A stretch of DNA of 64,000 bases, taken from Sorangium aterium. Lineage in GTDB: Bacteria; Myxococcota_A; Polyangia; Polyangiales; Polyangiaceae. This document shows, in pieces, positions 15,946-22,770 of this stretch (its first letter is position 1; each line of letters starts with the position of its first letter). A program made the position numbers and the translations under genes. The stretch is from positions 1-64,000 of the forward strand of contig NZ_JAQNDK010000002.1 in NCBI RefSeq assembly GCF_028368935.1, read 5' to 3'. The notes under the pieces were generated by a model, which saw only the letters and a program-made list of their open reading frames with translations, did not search any database and had not been told where the DNA came from.

Positions 15946-16113
15946 ATTGCTCGCGAGGTCTTCTATCTAGCCTATCATCTGCACTGGTCGAGGACGGAGA
16001 TCATGGACCTCGACGTGAGCGAGCGGCGAGCCTTCGTGAGGATGCTCGCCGAGCGCATCGAGTCCGAGAACGAGATGATCGACGAGCTGAACCGGCGTCT
16101 CCAACGAAGGTGA
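15946..16113 (+). CDS. DUF6760-like small eCIS protein with apparent ATT start
   Basis: A 55-residue reading frame: AREVFYLAYHLHWSRTEIMD, then LDVSERRAFVRMLAERIESE and a charged helix ending NRRLQRR. The helix-W-S-x-x-E-I-x-D-L-x-x-x-ER-R pattern matches DUF6760, a short helical protein encoded here in many eCIS operons. The frame has no ATG, GTG or TTG in the right place. ATT at 15946 sits five bases after a perfect GGAGGAG (15934-15940). A GTG at 15932 begins VEELALLAR in another frame but stops at 15968. So either AUU initiates, or one base is missing near 15948. An internal ATG (16003) would give only 36 residues. Confidence 0.65.
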   Translation: MAREVFYLAYHLHWSRTEIMDLDVSERRAFVRMLAERIESENEMIDELNRRLQRR

Positions 16114-16116
16114 ACC

Positions 16117-17427
16117 ATGCCCAAGGGTCCCCTCATCCACGCTGTGGCGCCTGCACCGAGCGTCGCTCCGATCGACGCGGCGCTCGCCATTGGCCGGACC
16201 CGCGCGCGCGCTGTCGCGACGGCGCCGCGGCTCGGCGTGTGGATGCTGGATGTCCGACCGCGCCGCGGCGCCGCCGTCGCGATGGGTGGATTCGAGGGAA
16301 TCGCCGCGGTCTTCAAGCTCCCGGCGCTCCAGGGGGAGCGCCCGGCGCCTCAAGGCATCTCCGCGGCGGGGCCTGCGCCCGTCGCCCGGGGCCCCGAGCC
16401 CCAAGGCATTTCCGCGACGGCAGCGCCCGCGCTCGTCTTCGGCGGCCATGGCCTCGAGCCTGGAGGCATCCTTGCGGCGGCGGCGCCCGCGAGTTCCCCT
16501 GCGGTCACGACGGGAGGGCTCGAGAGGTCCCCCTCGGTCGCGACGGGAGGGCTCGAGAGGTCTCCCGCTGTCGCGACGGGAGAGCTCGATAGGCTGCCCA
16601 CGGTCGCGACGGGAGGGCTCGAGAGGTCCCCCGCGTTTGCGACCGGAGAGCTCGAAGGGCTCCCGGCGGTCACGATGGTGGAACCTCTCAGGTCTCCGCG
16701 GATCCCGGCGGTCTTCGAGCTCGCGGGCCCCGACGCCGTTCCTGCGCGATCTCCCCTCCCACAGCGCGGCGGCGCCCTGGAGGGGAGCGCCGTCATGCCG
16801 TTCCTCCACTCGAGGCGAATGGCGATGGCGTCGATGCGATCGGCCGCCGGCGTGTGGGGCCCGATCGTCTCTCCGCTCCTCCCCGCGGCCTCCAGCCTCT
16901 CGCGGTGGGTGGTCCCGAACGTCTCCGGACCGAACCTCTCAACGGGCCCGGATCGACGCCGCGCCGCACCCTATACCCCTCTCGCCGATCACGGCGCAGC
17001 GAGCCCCCCTCGAGGCGCCGTCGATCCTCTCGGCTCCATCCCTGAACGGGGGGACTCGCCGACGGACGGAGCGCGAGGATCTTCCACCGTCGACGTCGAT
17101 CTCCCCGACATCGATGTTCCTTCGCCCGCTCGCGACGCGGCGGCCCCGACCGAGGCGCCGATCGAGGGCCCGGCGCTGGTCCACCGGCGCGCTCCGGCGC
17201 GGTCGCTCCCCGCGCGCGGCCTCGACGGGCTCGCGGGTCCTTTGATCGACCTCGTGAGGCGCGAGGTCTCGGAGGAGGTGGCGCGCGCCGCCGAGCACAA
17301 GCCGCCGCCCCCGCCCCCGCCCGCCCACAGGGTGGACGTGGAGAGCGACGATTTCGTCCGCGGGCTGATGAACCGGATGGCCTCGATCGCCCGCGACGAG
17401 CAGTTCCGCAGCGGGCGACTGCGTTGA
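16117..17427 (+). CDS. eCIS-associated low-complexity linker protein with repeats
   Basis: 436 residues; AAGGTGAA precedes the ATG and the gene starts three bases after the small DUF6760-like gene. Most of the protein is Ala/Pro/Arg-rich and likely disordered, with five 11-residue repeats (VATGGLERSPA type, residues about 130-184). Only the last 70 residues look folded: a helix LIDLVRREVSEEVARAAEH, a poly-Pro stretch, then DDFVRGLMNRMASIARDEQFRSG, which seems constrained. Disordered or spacer proteins in this position occur in several eCIS operons but I know no established function. It might be a tape-measure substitute or a scaffold; that is speculation. Confidence 0.65.
   Translation: MPKGPLIHAVAPAPSVAPIDAALAIGRTRARAVATAPRLGVWMLDVRPRRGAAVAMGGFEGIAAVFKLPALQGERPAPQGISAAGPAPVARGPEPQGISATAAPALVFGGHGLEPGGILAAAAPASSPAVTTGGLERSPSVATGGLERSPAVATGELDRLPTVATGGLERSPAFATGELEGLPAVTMVEPLRSPRIPAVFELAGPDAVPARSPLPQRGGALEGSAVMPFLHSRRMAMASMRSAAGVWGPIVSPLLPAASSLSRWVVPNVSGPNLSTGPDRRRAAPYTPLADHGAASPPRGAVDPLGSIPERGDSPTDGARGSSTVDVDLPDIDVPSPARDAAAPTEAPIEGPALVHRRAPARSLPARGLDGLAGPLIDLVRREVSEEVARAAEHKPPPPPPPAHRVDVESDDFVRGLMNRMASIARDEQFRSGRLR
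16504..16668. repeat. 5 x 33-bp tandem repeat
   Basis: Five 33-bp units in frame encode the 11-residue motif V(A/T)TG(G/E)L(E/D)R(S/L)P(A/S/T). Units 1, 2 and 4 share GGAGGGCTCGAGAGGTC; units 3 and 5 are more diverged. They sit in the disordered part of the eCIS linker protein. Confidence 0.9.
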
Positions 17428-17446
17428 TGGCGGAAGGAGCGATGTG

Positions 17447-18043
17447 ATGAGCGAGCGACAAGTCCTGCGTGGGTTCCTCGCGAACGTCGACGTGCTCCCG
17501 CCTCTGATCGTCACGTTCCAGTTCAACCCTGCGTCGATCAGCGACAACAAGGCGGTGAGCTACGCCGACCGCGCCGAGACGATCGGCAGCAACGCGCCTG
17601 GGAAGGTCTACACGGGTGGCGGACACCGTACCATCAGCTTCGATCTCAAGCTCCATGGCCTCGAAGAGGGCACGAACAAGCTCAACCCGACGCCGCTCGA
17701 CAACGGCGTCTCCACCGAGCTCGCCAAGCTCCGCTCGTTCCTCTACCCCAAGGCGGACGCGTGGGCGACCCTGAGCGGGCTCTTCGGAGGGGGCAGCGAG
17801 GGGACGCGCATCTCGGCGCCGCCCACGTGTTATTTCGGGTTCGGGACGCGCATCCTCGAGTGCGTCCTCACCGATCTCCGCGTCAGCGAGACGCAGTTCA
17901 ACAGCCTGCTCGCGCCGGTCCGGGCCGACGTGGGCGTCACGCTCGTCGTCATCGAAGAGACCGAAAGCGCGCTCTACGAGTTCGACAAGCAGCACCGCAA
18001 CGTGCTCGCCGCGCTCGGCCTGCAGAACATTCGCTTGTTTTGA
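17447..18043 (+). CDS. eCIS tube-initiator / LysM-partner protein (CIS_tube, Afp7-like N-part)
   Basis: 198 residues from the ATG at 17447 (AAGGAG seven bases upstream); a GTG three bases earlier is too close to it. The signature is VTFQFNPASISDNKAVSYADRAE, GGGHRTISFDLKLHGLEEGT, LRSFLYP, PPTCYFGFGTRILECVLTDLRVSETQFNSLLAPVRADVGVTL. This is the contractile injection system tube protein family (PF19266-type, as I recall it), a tube-like fold with T4 gp53/54-type adaptor duty between baseplate and tube. The LysM protein encoded next is normally its partner or a fused domain. Confidence 0.85.
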   Translation: MSERQVLRGFLANVDVLPPLIVTFQFNPASISDNKAVSYADRAETIGSNAPGKVYTGGGHRTISFDLKLHGLEEGTNKLNPTPLDNGVSTELAKLRSFLYPKADAWATLSGLFGGGSEGTRISAPPTCYFGFGTRILECVLTDLRVSETQFNSLLAPVRADVGVTLVVIEETESALYEFDKQHRNVLAALGLQNIRLF

Positions 18044-18052
18044 GGGACCACG

Positions 18053-18346
18053 ATGCCGCTCTCCATCCACTCTCGTTACCATGGCCTCCCCACCGTCGAT
18101 GTCGGCGGTTCGGTCAGCCTCGCGCAGCGCCCGCCGGCTCCGGAGCGGGATTACCCGGACAGCCTCATCCACGAGATCGTGGGCGGAGAGACGCTCGACC
18201 AGCTCGCGAAGCTCTATTACGGCAGGGAGGACCTCTGGTGGCGAATCGCCGACGCCAACCCGCGCCGCTTCGCGCACGCGTGGGGGCCGGGCGACAAGCT
18301 CGTCATCCCTCCCATCCAGGTCGCCACCAGGACCGCGGCGAGGTGA
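18053..18346 (+). CDS. eCIS LysM-domain baseplate protein
   Basis: 97 residues. After an extended N-terminus (SRYHGLPTVDVGGSVSLAQRP) comes one LysM motif, IHEIVGGETLDQLAKLYYGREDLWWRIADANP, then WGPGDKLVIPP. In eCIS and R-type pyocin-like tails such a small LysM protein (T4 gp53 / P2 gpX-like) holds the tube initiator to the baseplate rather than binding peptidoglycan. It starts ten bases after the tube-initiator gene. Confidence 0.9.
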   Translation: MPLSIHSRYHGLPTVDVGGSVSLAQRPPAPERDYPDSLIHEIVGGETLDQLAKLYYGREDLWWRIADANPRRFAHAWGPGDKLVIPPIQVATRTAAR

Positions 18347-18349
18347 CCT

Positions 18350-19486
18350 TTGGGCGCGGACCTCTTCTACCGCGTGAGCGTGGACGCGAGCGGCGCCGGC
18401 TACGACCTGTCCGGTGACATCGTGTCGCTCACCGTCGAGCAGCGCGACGCCCAGCCCGACTCCATGGTCGTGACGCTCAGCGATCCCTACAAGGTGCTGA
18501 GCCACGCGGTGCAGGAGGGCATGGACGTCGAGGTCGAGCTCGGCACGAGCGACGATCACGCGCTCGTATTCGCGGGGCGCATCTACCGGGTCGACGGCAG
18601 CTTCCCCGCGAGAGGCGTCCCCACGCTCCGGGTCCAGGCGTACGACCGGAGCATGAAGATGGGGCTCAAACGTCGCAATCGCCCCTTCACCGACATGGCG
18701 CTCTCCGACATCGTGAGGAGCGTCGCCGGTCTTCACGGCTTCTCCAGCGTCAACGTGGACGTGGTCGGCGACCCGCGCTTCACGGGCAACGGCATCCGGC
18801 AGCAGGACAAGACAGATCTCGACTTCCTCCTCGACCTCGCGCGGACCTATGGGTGCGTGATGTACGTCCGGCCCGGCGACGCGGGCGACACCCTCCATTT
18901 CGTCTCTCAATACACAGTGATGATGACCGAGCCCCTCGTCACCCTCCATTACGGGCGCGCCGGGGCCGCGCACCCGCTCTACAGCTTTCAATCGAGCGCG
19001 AACGTGAGCGACGTCGAGCTCCCTCGGGTGCTCTCGGGCATCGACTTCGACACGGGCCAGGCCACGAGCGTGACCACGGCGCAGGCGCTCGAGGTGCGCG
19101 AGGAAGAGGACCCGTTCTTCGACGAGAACCTCACCGCCTTTCGGACCGACCACCCTGTGAAGGCCGCGCAGCTCGAGGTCCTCATCGGGGCAGCCTCGGC
19201 CACGCAAGCCGTGCTCCGGGAGGAGCTCGGCACCTCCACGCGGCAAGGCGTCCCCACCTTCACCACCGAGGCCGAGCTCAACACCCTGGCGCAGAACCAG
19301 TTCTCGACCAGCCTGCGCGGCATGCGAGGGAGCGGCTCCTCGCCCGGGATCAAGGAGATGTTCGCCCGATCGAGCGTGTCCATCCAGGACGTCGGCGGGC
19401 GCTTCTCGGGCACCTGGTACCTCTCCCAGGTGCGGCACAAGCTCGATCGAGAGGGGTACAAAACCGAGTTCGAGTGCCGACGATGA
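18350..19486 (+). CDS. eCIS baseplate hub, gp27-like / late control D
   Basis: 378 residues from a TTG start that follows the LysM stop by three bases. Family features: SGDIVSLTVEQRDAQPDSMVVTLSDPYK, MDVEVELGTSDD, VFAGRIYRVDGSF, LRVQAYDRSMKM, RNRPFTDMALSDIVRSVAG, IRQQDKTDLDFLLDLARTYGCVMYVR, and a last strand WYLSQVRHKLDREGYKTEFEC. This is the N-terminal (gp27) half of a VgrG/Afp8, a pseudo-hexameric trimer at the centre of the baseplate. The spike half is a separate gene, overlapping by four bases, as in T4 and unlike Afp8. Confidence 0.9.
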   Translation: MGADLFYRVSVDASGAGYDLSGDIVSLTVEQRDAQPDSMVVTLSDPYKVLSHAVQEGMDVEVELGTSDDHALVFAGRIYRVDGSFPARGVPTLRVQAYDRSMKMGLKRRNRPFTDMALSDIVRSVAGLHGFSSVNVDVVGDPRFTGNGIRQQDKTDLDFLLDLARTYGCVMYVRPGDAGDTLHFVSQYTVMMTEPLVTLHYGRAGAAHPLYSFQSSANVSDVELPRVLSGIDFDTGQATSVTTAQALEVREEEDPFFDENLTAFRTDHPVKAAQLEVLIGAASATQAVLREELGTSTRQGVPTFTTEAELNTLAQNQFSTSLRGMRGSGSSPGIKEMFARSSVSIQDVGGRFSGTWYLSQVRHKLDREGYKTEFECRR

Positions 19487-20355
19487 GCGACATGGGCGAC
19501 ACGGGTACGGCCGAGCGGCGCGAGCAGCGCTATTACGGCAAATACGCCGGGATCGTGATGGACAACGCCGCTCAGGGCGGGGGCGCGCACCGCGGCCAGA
19601 TCAAGGTGCGCGTGCCGGGGATACTCGAAGAGGAGCCCGGCGGCGGCGCCGACCGCCCCATCGAGGTGGTCGCCGCGCCGAGCTTCCTCCCCGGCTTCTT
19701 CTTCATCCCCGAGGTCGAGGCGCCGGTGTGGGTCGAGTTCGTGGCGGGAGACATCAACTTTCCGATCTGGACCGGCGTCTTTTATCCAAACGACGCTCCG
19801 CCCAACGACAGCGGCGGGAGCGCCCCGGACGAGCACAAGAAGATCATCCGCACGCCCTCCGGTCAGGTGATCCACCTCGACGACACGAGCGGGAGCGAGA
19901 AGCTCGTGATCAAGGACGAGAAGAACAAGAACACCGTCACGATGGACGCGAGCGGCATCAAGGTGGAGTGCGAGCAGAGCAGCGGGACAGGCACGATCAC
20001 CATGGACTCGAACGGGGTCACCATCGAGTTCGGCCAGGCCAAGCTGACGCTCTCCCAGAGCGCCATCGAGCTCAAGGCCGGCGCCACGGTGTCCCTCAAG
20101 CTCGACGCGTCGAGCGGCGCCACGCTCGAGGGTGGACCGCTGAGCAAGGTGGCCGCGGGCCCCTCGGGGGTGACCGTCACGGACGCGACCGGCGCGGCGC
20201 AGGGGGTGGTGCTCGGGCAGATCCTCTCGTGGCTGCTCGCTCACACGCACATCGGCAACATGGGCGCTCCGACGCCGCTCAACCCGGGACAGCTCGCGCA
20301 GCTCACGGCGCAGATGTCGGCGGGGTCGGGCGTGGCGTCGAGGCCGGGCGGTTGA
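19483..20355 (+). CDS. eCIS central spike, gp5-like with C-terminal HxH motif
   Basis: 290 residues; the ATG overlaps the hub stop. Residues about 15-105 form the gp5/VgrG OB fold (YYGKYAGIVMD, HRGQIKVRVPG, FFIPEVEAPVWVEFVAGDINFPIWTGVFY). A triple-stranded beta-helix follows (HKKIIRTPSGQVIHLDDTSGSEKLVIKD, then repeated VTMDASGIKVE / ITMDSNGVTIEF / LTLSQSAIEL strands). The end reads LLAHTHIGNMGAPTPLN. An HxH at the spike apex is what binds iron in P2 gpV, so this spike may carry its own metal tip; no PAAR gene follows. No lysozyme domain is present. Located at the particle tip. Confidence 0.88.
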   Translation: MSDMGDTGTAERREQRYYGKYAGIVMDNAAQGGGAHRGQIKVRVPGILEEEPGGGADRPIEVVAAPSFLPGFFFIPEVEAPVWVEFVAGDINFPIWTGVFYPNDAPPNDSGGSAPDEHKKIIRTPSGQVIHLDDTSGSEKLVIKDEKNKNTVTMDASGIKVECEQSSGTGTITMDSNGVTIEFGQAKLTLSQSAIELKAGATVSLKLDASSGATLEGGPLSKVAAGPSGVTVTDATGAAQGVVLGQILSWLLAHTHIGNMGAPTPLNPGQLAQLTAQMSAGSGVASRPGG

Positions 20356-20371
20356 TCGAGGAGGAGGCGAG

Positions 20372-20800
20372 ATGGCGCTCAATATCGGTGACAGGGACGC
20401 GACCAGGGGCATGACCAAGGTGATCTTCGACGCCATGGACGCCGAGCTCCGCCCGCCGATGGAGCAGTCGCTCCGCGACACCGGATCCCCCGAGGACGAG
20501 ATCCAGAAGGCGGTCATCAAGGCGCAGGCCAACTGGCGGCAGCTCAGCTTCGTCATCGCCTCGGGGCTGGTCTCGTCGCTGCGCAGGGATCCATCGCCTT
20601 CCCCCGCGGACCCGGTGTTCGGAGAGGCGTTCTCGTCCAGGGTCGAGGACGCGGTGTTCTGGGACTGGCTCAAAGGCTTCGTCGGCGTGTTCCAGAGCTG
20701 GGCGCCCACCACGGCGGACGGCGTGAACCTCAAGAACGCGATCAACAGCTACCTCTCGGGCAAGCCCGTGCCCGAGCAGCTCCGAGGGATCCTCCAGTGA
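20372..20800 (+). CDS. Unknown helical protein of the eCIS operon
   Basis: 142 residues with an excellent GAGGAGGAGG ribosome binding site. The sequence (DATRGMTKVIFDAMDAELRPPMEQSLRDTG, DEIQKAVIKAQANWRQLSFVIASGLVSSLRRDP, EDAVFWDWLKGFVGVFQSW, LKNAINSYLSGKPVPEQL) is mostly helical with a Trp-rich centre. It sits between spike and gp25, the place of the PAAR tip gene in Afp/PVC, but has no PAAR motif and is not Gly/Pro-rich. I do not recognise the family. Its stop overlaps the GTG of gp25, so it is translated with the baseplate genes and is probably a particle component or chaperone. Confidence 0.75.
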   Translation: MALNIGDRDATRGMTKVIFDAMDAELRPPMEQSLRDTGSPEDEIQKAVIKAQANWRQLSFVIASGLVSSLRRDPSPSPADPVFGEAFSSRVEDAVFWDWLKGFVGVFQSWAPTTADGVNLKNAINSYLSGKPVPEQLRGILQ

Positions 20801-21186
20801 GCGACGCCATCCGCGGGCTCTCCTTCCCCTTCCGCATCACCGAGGGCGGCGGCGTCGCCGAGCAGCGCGGGACGGACAAGCTCAAAGAGAACATCGTGCA
20901 GATCCTGCTCACCGGCGCGGGGGAGCGCGTGATGCGGCGCGACTACGGCGGCGGCCTCCGCAAGCTCCTCCACGACCCGAGCAACGTCGCGCTCAAGGCC
21001 ATCGTGCAGCACCAGATCGCCAAGGCGGTGAGCCGGTTCGAGCCCCGCGTCCTCGTGCAGAGCATCGAGGTCGAGGCGAGGCGCGACGGCGGCGCCGAGC
21101 AGCTCTGGGTCTCGATTTCATACGTCATCCGCCGCACGCGGCAGACACAGTCGCTCAGCGTCCCCATCGGCCTCGGCGGGATCTGA
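20797..21186 (+). CDS. eCIS baseplate wedge protein gp25/gpW (Afp9-like)
   Basis: 129 residues from a GTG start overlapping the previous stop (GTGA). IRGLSFPFRITEGGGVAEQRGTDKLKENIVQILLTGAGERVMRRDYGGGLRKLLHDPSN is the GPW/gp25 signature, including the EPR-like core motif area GERVMRRDYGGGL. gp25 joins sheath to baseplate wedge and nucleates sheath assembly in all contractile systems. Assignment is firm. Confidence 0.95.
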   Translation: MSDAIRGLSFPFRITEGGGVAEQRGTDKLKENIVQILLTGAGERVMRRDYGGGLRKLLHDPSNVALKAIVQHQIAKAVSRFEPRVLVQSIEVEARRDGGAEQLWVSISYVIRRTRQTQSLSVPIGLGGI

Positions 21187-21204
21187 GCGAGGGAGGAGCG
21201 TCCC

Positions 21205-22770
21205 ATGAGCGACGAGCAAGGGCGAATCGACTACACCAACAAAGATTACGAGTCCCTCCGCGCGGCCCTCCTCGAGCTCGCGGCGGAGCGGCTGCCCGAG
21301 TGGACCGATCACTCGCCGAACGACATGGGCGTCGTGCTGCTCGAGCTCTTCGCGCACATGGGCGACTCCCTCTTCTACAACCAGGATCGCATCGCGGCCG
21401 AGAGCTTCCTCGCGACCGCGCGCGAGCGGAGGAGCGTCGTCAACCTGCTCCGCCTCATCGGTTACGAGCTCCGCCCGCCCACCGCCGCGTCGGCCGATCT
21501 CACCCTGCTCTTTGCCAACAACGCGACGGGCTCCGCCACCATCCCGACAGGCGCGCAGTTCACGACGACCAAAGAGAGCACCGGCGTCGCCGTCAAGTTC
21601 CAGCTCATCAAGCCCGCTGTCACGATCGCCAGGGTCGAGGACCTCCCGCTCATGCGCGTGGACGAGCGCGGCGAGCTCGTCCCCTTCGTGGTGGGCGGCG
21701 CCCGGCCGATCGACAACACCGTGTTCAGGGCCTACGAGACCTTGCCCGTCGTCCAGGTCGATGATCCTCCGCCGCCTCCCAAGGACATCCTCGGATCGTC
21801 CGACGGCAGCGCGGGACAGAGGTTCCGGCTCGCGCTCAAGCCGCTCATCGACGAGACGCTCGTCGTGACGGTCGACGAGGGCGCGAGCGAGGCCTGGACG
21901 CGCGTGCCGAGCCTGCTCCACAGCAGCGGCCGAGACAAGCATTATGTCGTCCGACGCGACGAGGACGACTACGCGTGGATCGAGTTCGGCAACAACACCT
22001 ACGGGAAGGCGCCCCGCCGGGGCCGGAACAACATCACCGCGCGCTACCTGGTCGGCGGCGGCGAGAAGGGCAACGTGCCGCCGAGGGCGATCTCCAAGAT
22101 CGTGATCACGCCCGACGTCCCGGGCCTCAAGCGGGTGATGAACGTCAAGGCGGCGAGCGGGGGCGGAGAGCACGAGGCGGCGGCAGCGGCCGCGGCGCGG
22201 GCGCCGCAGCAGTTCCGCTCGTCCGGGCGGGCCGTCACGGCGGCCGACTACGAGCTCCACGCCAAGAGCTATGGAGTCGCCAAGGTGCGCGCGTTCGCGC
22301 CGTCGTGGAACAAGGTCAACCTGGTGGTGGCGCCCGAGGGCGGCGGCGCCCCGAGCGAGACGCTCCGGCGCGATCTCGAGGCGTACTTCGATGGCAAACG
22401 GATGATCACCACGCAGATCGAGATCGTCGATCCAAAGACCCCGCTCGTCCTCATCGAGGGGGATCTGGTGGTGGAGCCGCGCTTCTCGCAGCCGCTCGTC
22501 AAGGCGCGCGTCGAGGCCGTGATGCGCGAGCTCTGGTCGTTCGCCAACGTCGACTTCGAGGACCACCTCTACATCAGCAAGATCTACGAGGCCATCGAGG
22601 GCGTCGAGGGCGTCGGGGCCATCAACATCACCCGCTTCGCCCGCGCCGACGCCCCCGCGGGCAGCCCGGCCATCCCCCCCGACGGCACGCTGCGCTTCTC
22701 GTTCAACGAGATCCCCGACGTCAAGGGGATCTCGTTGAACAGCGTCACCGGAGGGCGCCTCGATGCCTGA
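21205..22770 (+). CDS. eCIS baseplate wedge J protein (gp6-like, Afp11-like)
   Basis: 521 residues. The N-terminus (IDYTNKDYESLRAALLELAAERLPEWTDHSPNDMGVVLLELFAHMGDSLFYNQDRIAAESFLATARERRSVVNLLRLIGYELRPP) is the classic Baseplate_J-like start, in which WTDHSPNDMGVVLLEL is diagnostic. Later blocks TVTAADYELHAKSYGVAKVRAF-like and FSQPLVKARVEAVMRELWSFANVDFEDHLYISKIYEAIEGVEGV match gp6. It builds the inner baseplate ring. GGGAGGAG precedes the ATG. Its end overlaps the next gene by eight bases. Confidence 0.95.
   Translation: MSDEQGRIDYTNKDYESLRAALLELAAERLPEWTDHSPNDMGVVLLELFAHMGDSLFYNQDRIAAESFLATARERRSVVNLLRLIGYELRPPTAASADLTLLFANNATGSATIPTGAQFTTTKESTGVAVKFQLIKPAVTIARVEDLPLMRVDERGELVPFVVGGARPIDNTVFRAYETLPVVQVDDPPPPPKDILGSSDGSAGQRFRLALKPLIDETLVVTVDEGASEAWTRVPSLLHSSGRDKHYVVRRDEDDYAWIEFGNNTYGKAPRRGRNNITARYLVGGGEKGNVPPRAISKIVITPDVPGLKRVMNVKAASGGGEHEAAAAAAARAPQQFRSSGRAVTAADYELHAKSYGVAKVRAFAPSWNKVNLVVAPEGGGAPSETLRRDLEAYFDGKRMITTQIEIVDPKTPLVLIEGDLVVEPRFSQPLVKARVEAVMRELWSFANVDFEDHLYISKIYEAIEGVEGVGAINITRFARADAPAGSPAIPPDGTLRFSFNEIPDVKGISLNSVTGGRLDA

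Noticed and set aside
15932-15970. Short frame VEELALLARSSI starting at GTG
   Set aside because: Ends after 12 codons; probably the 5' end of the DUF6760-like gene in the wrong frame, if a base is missing.
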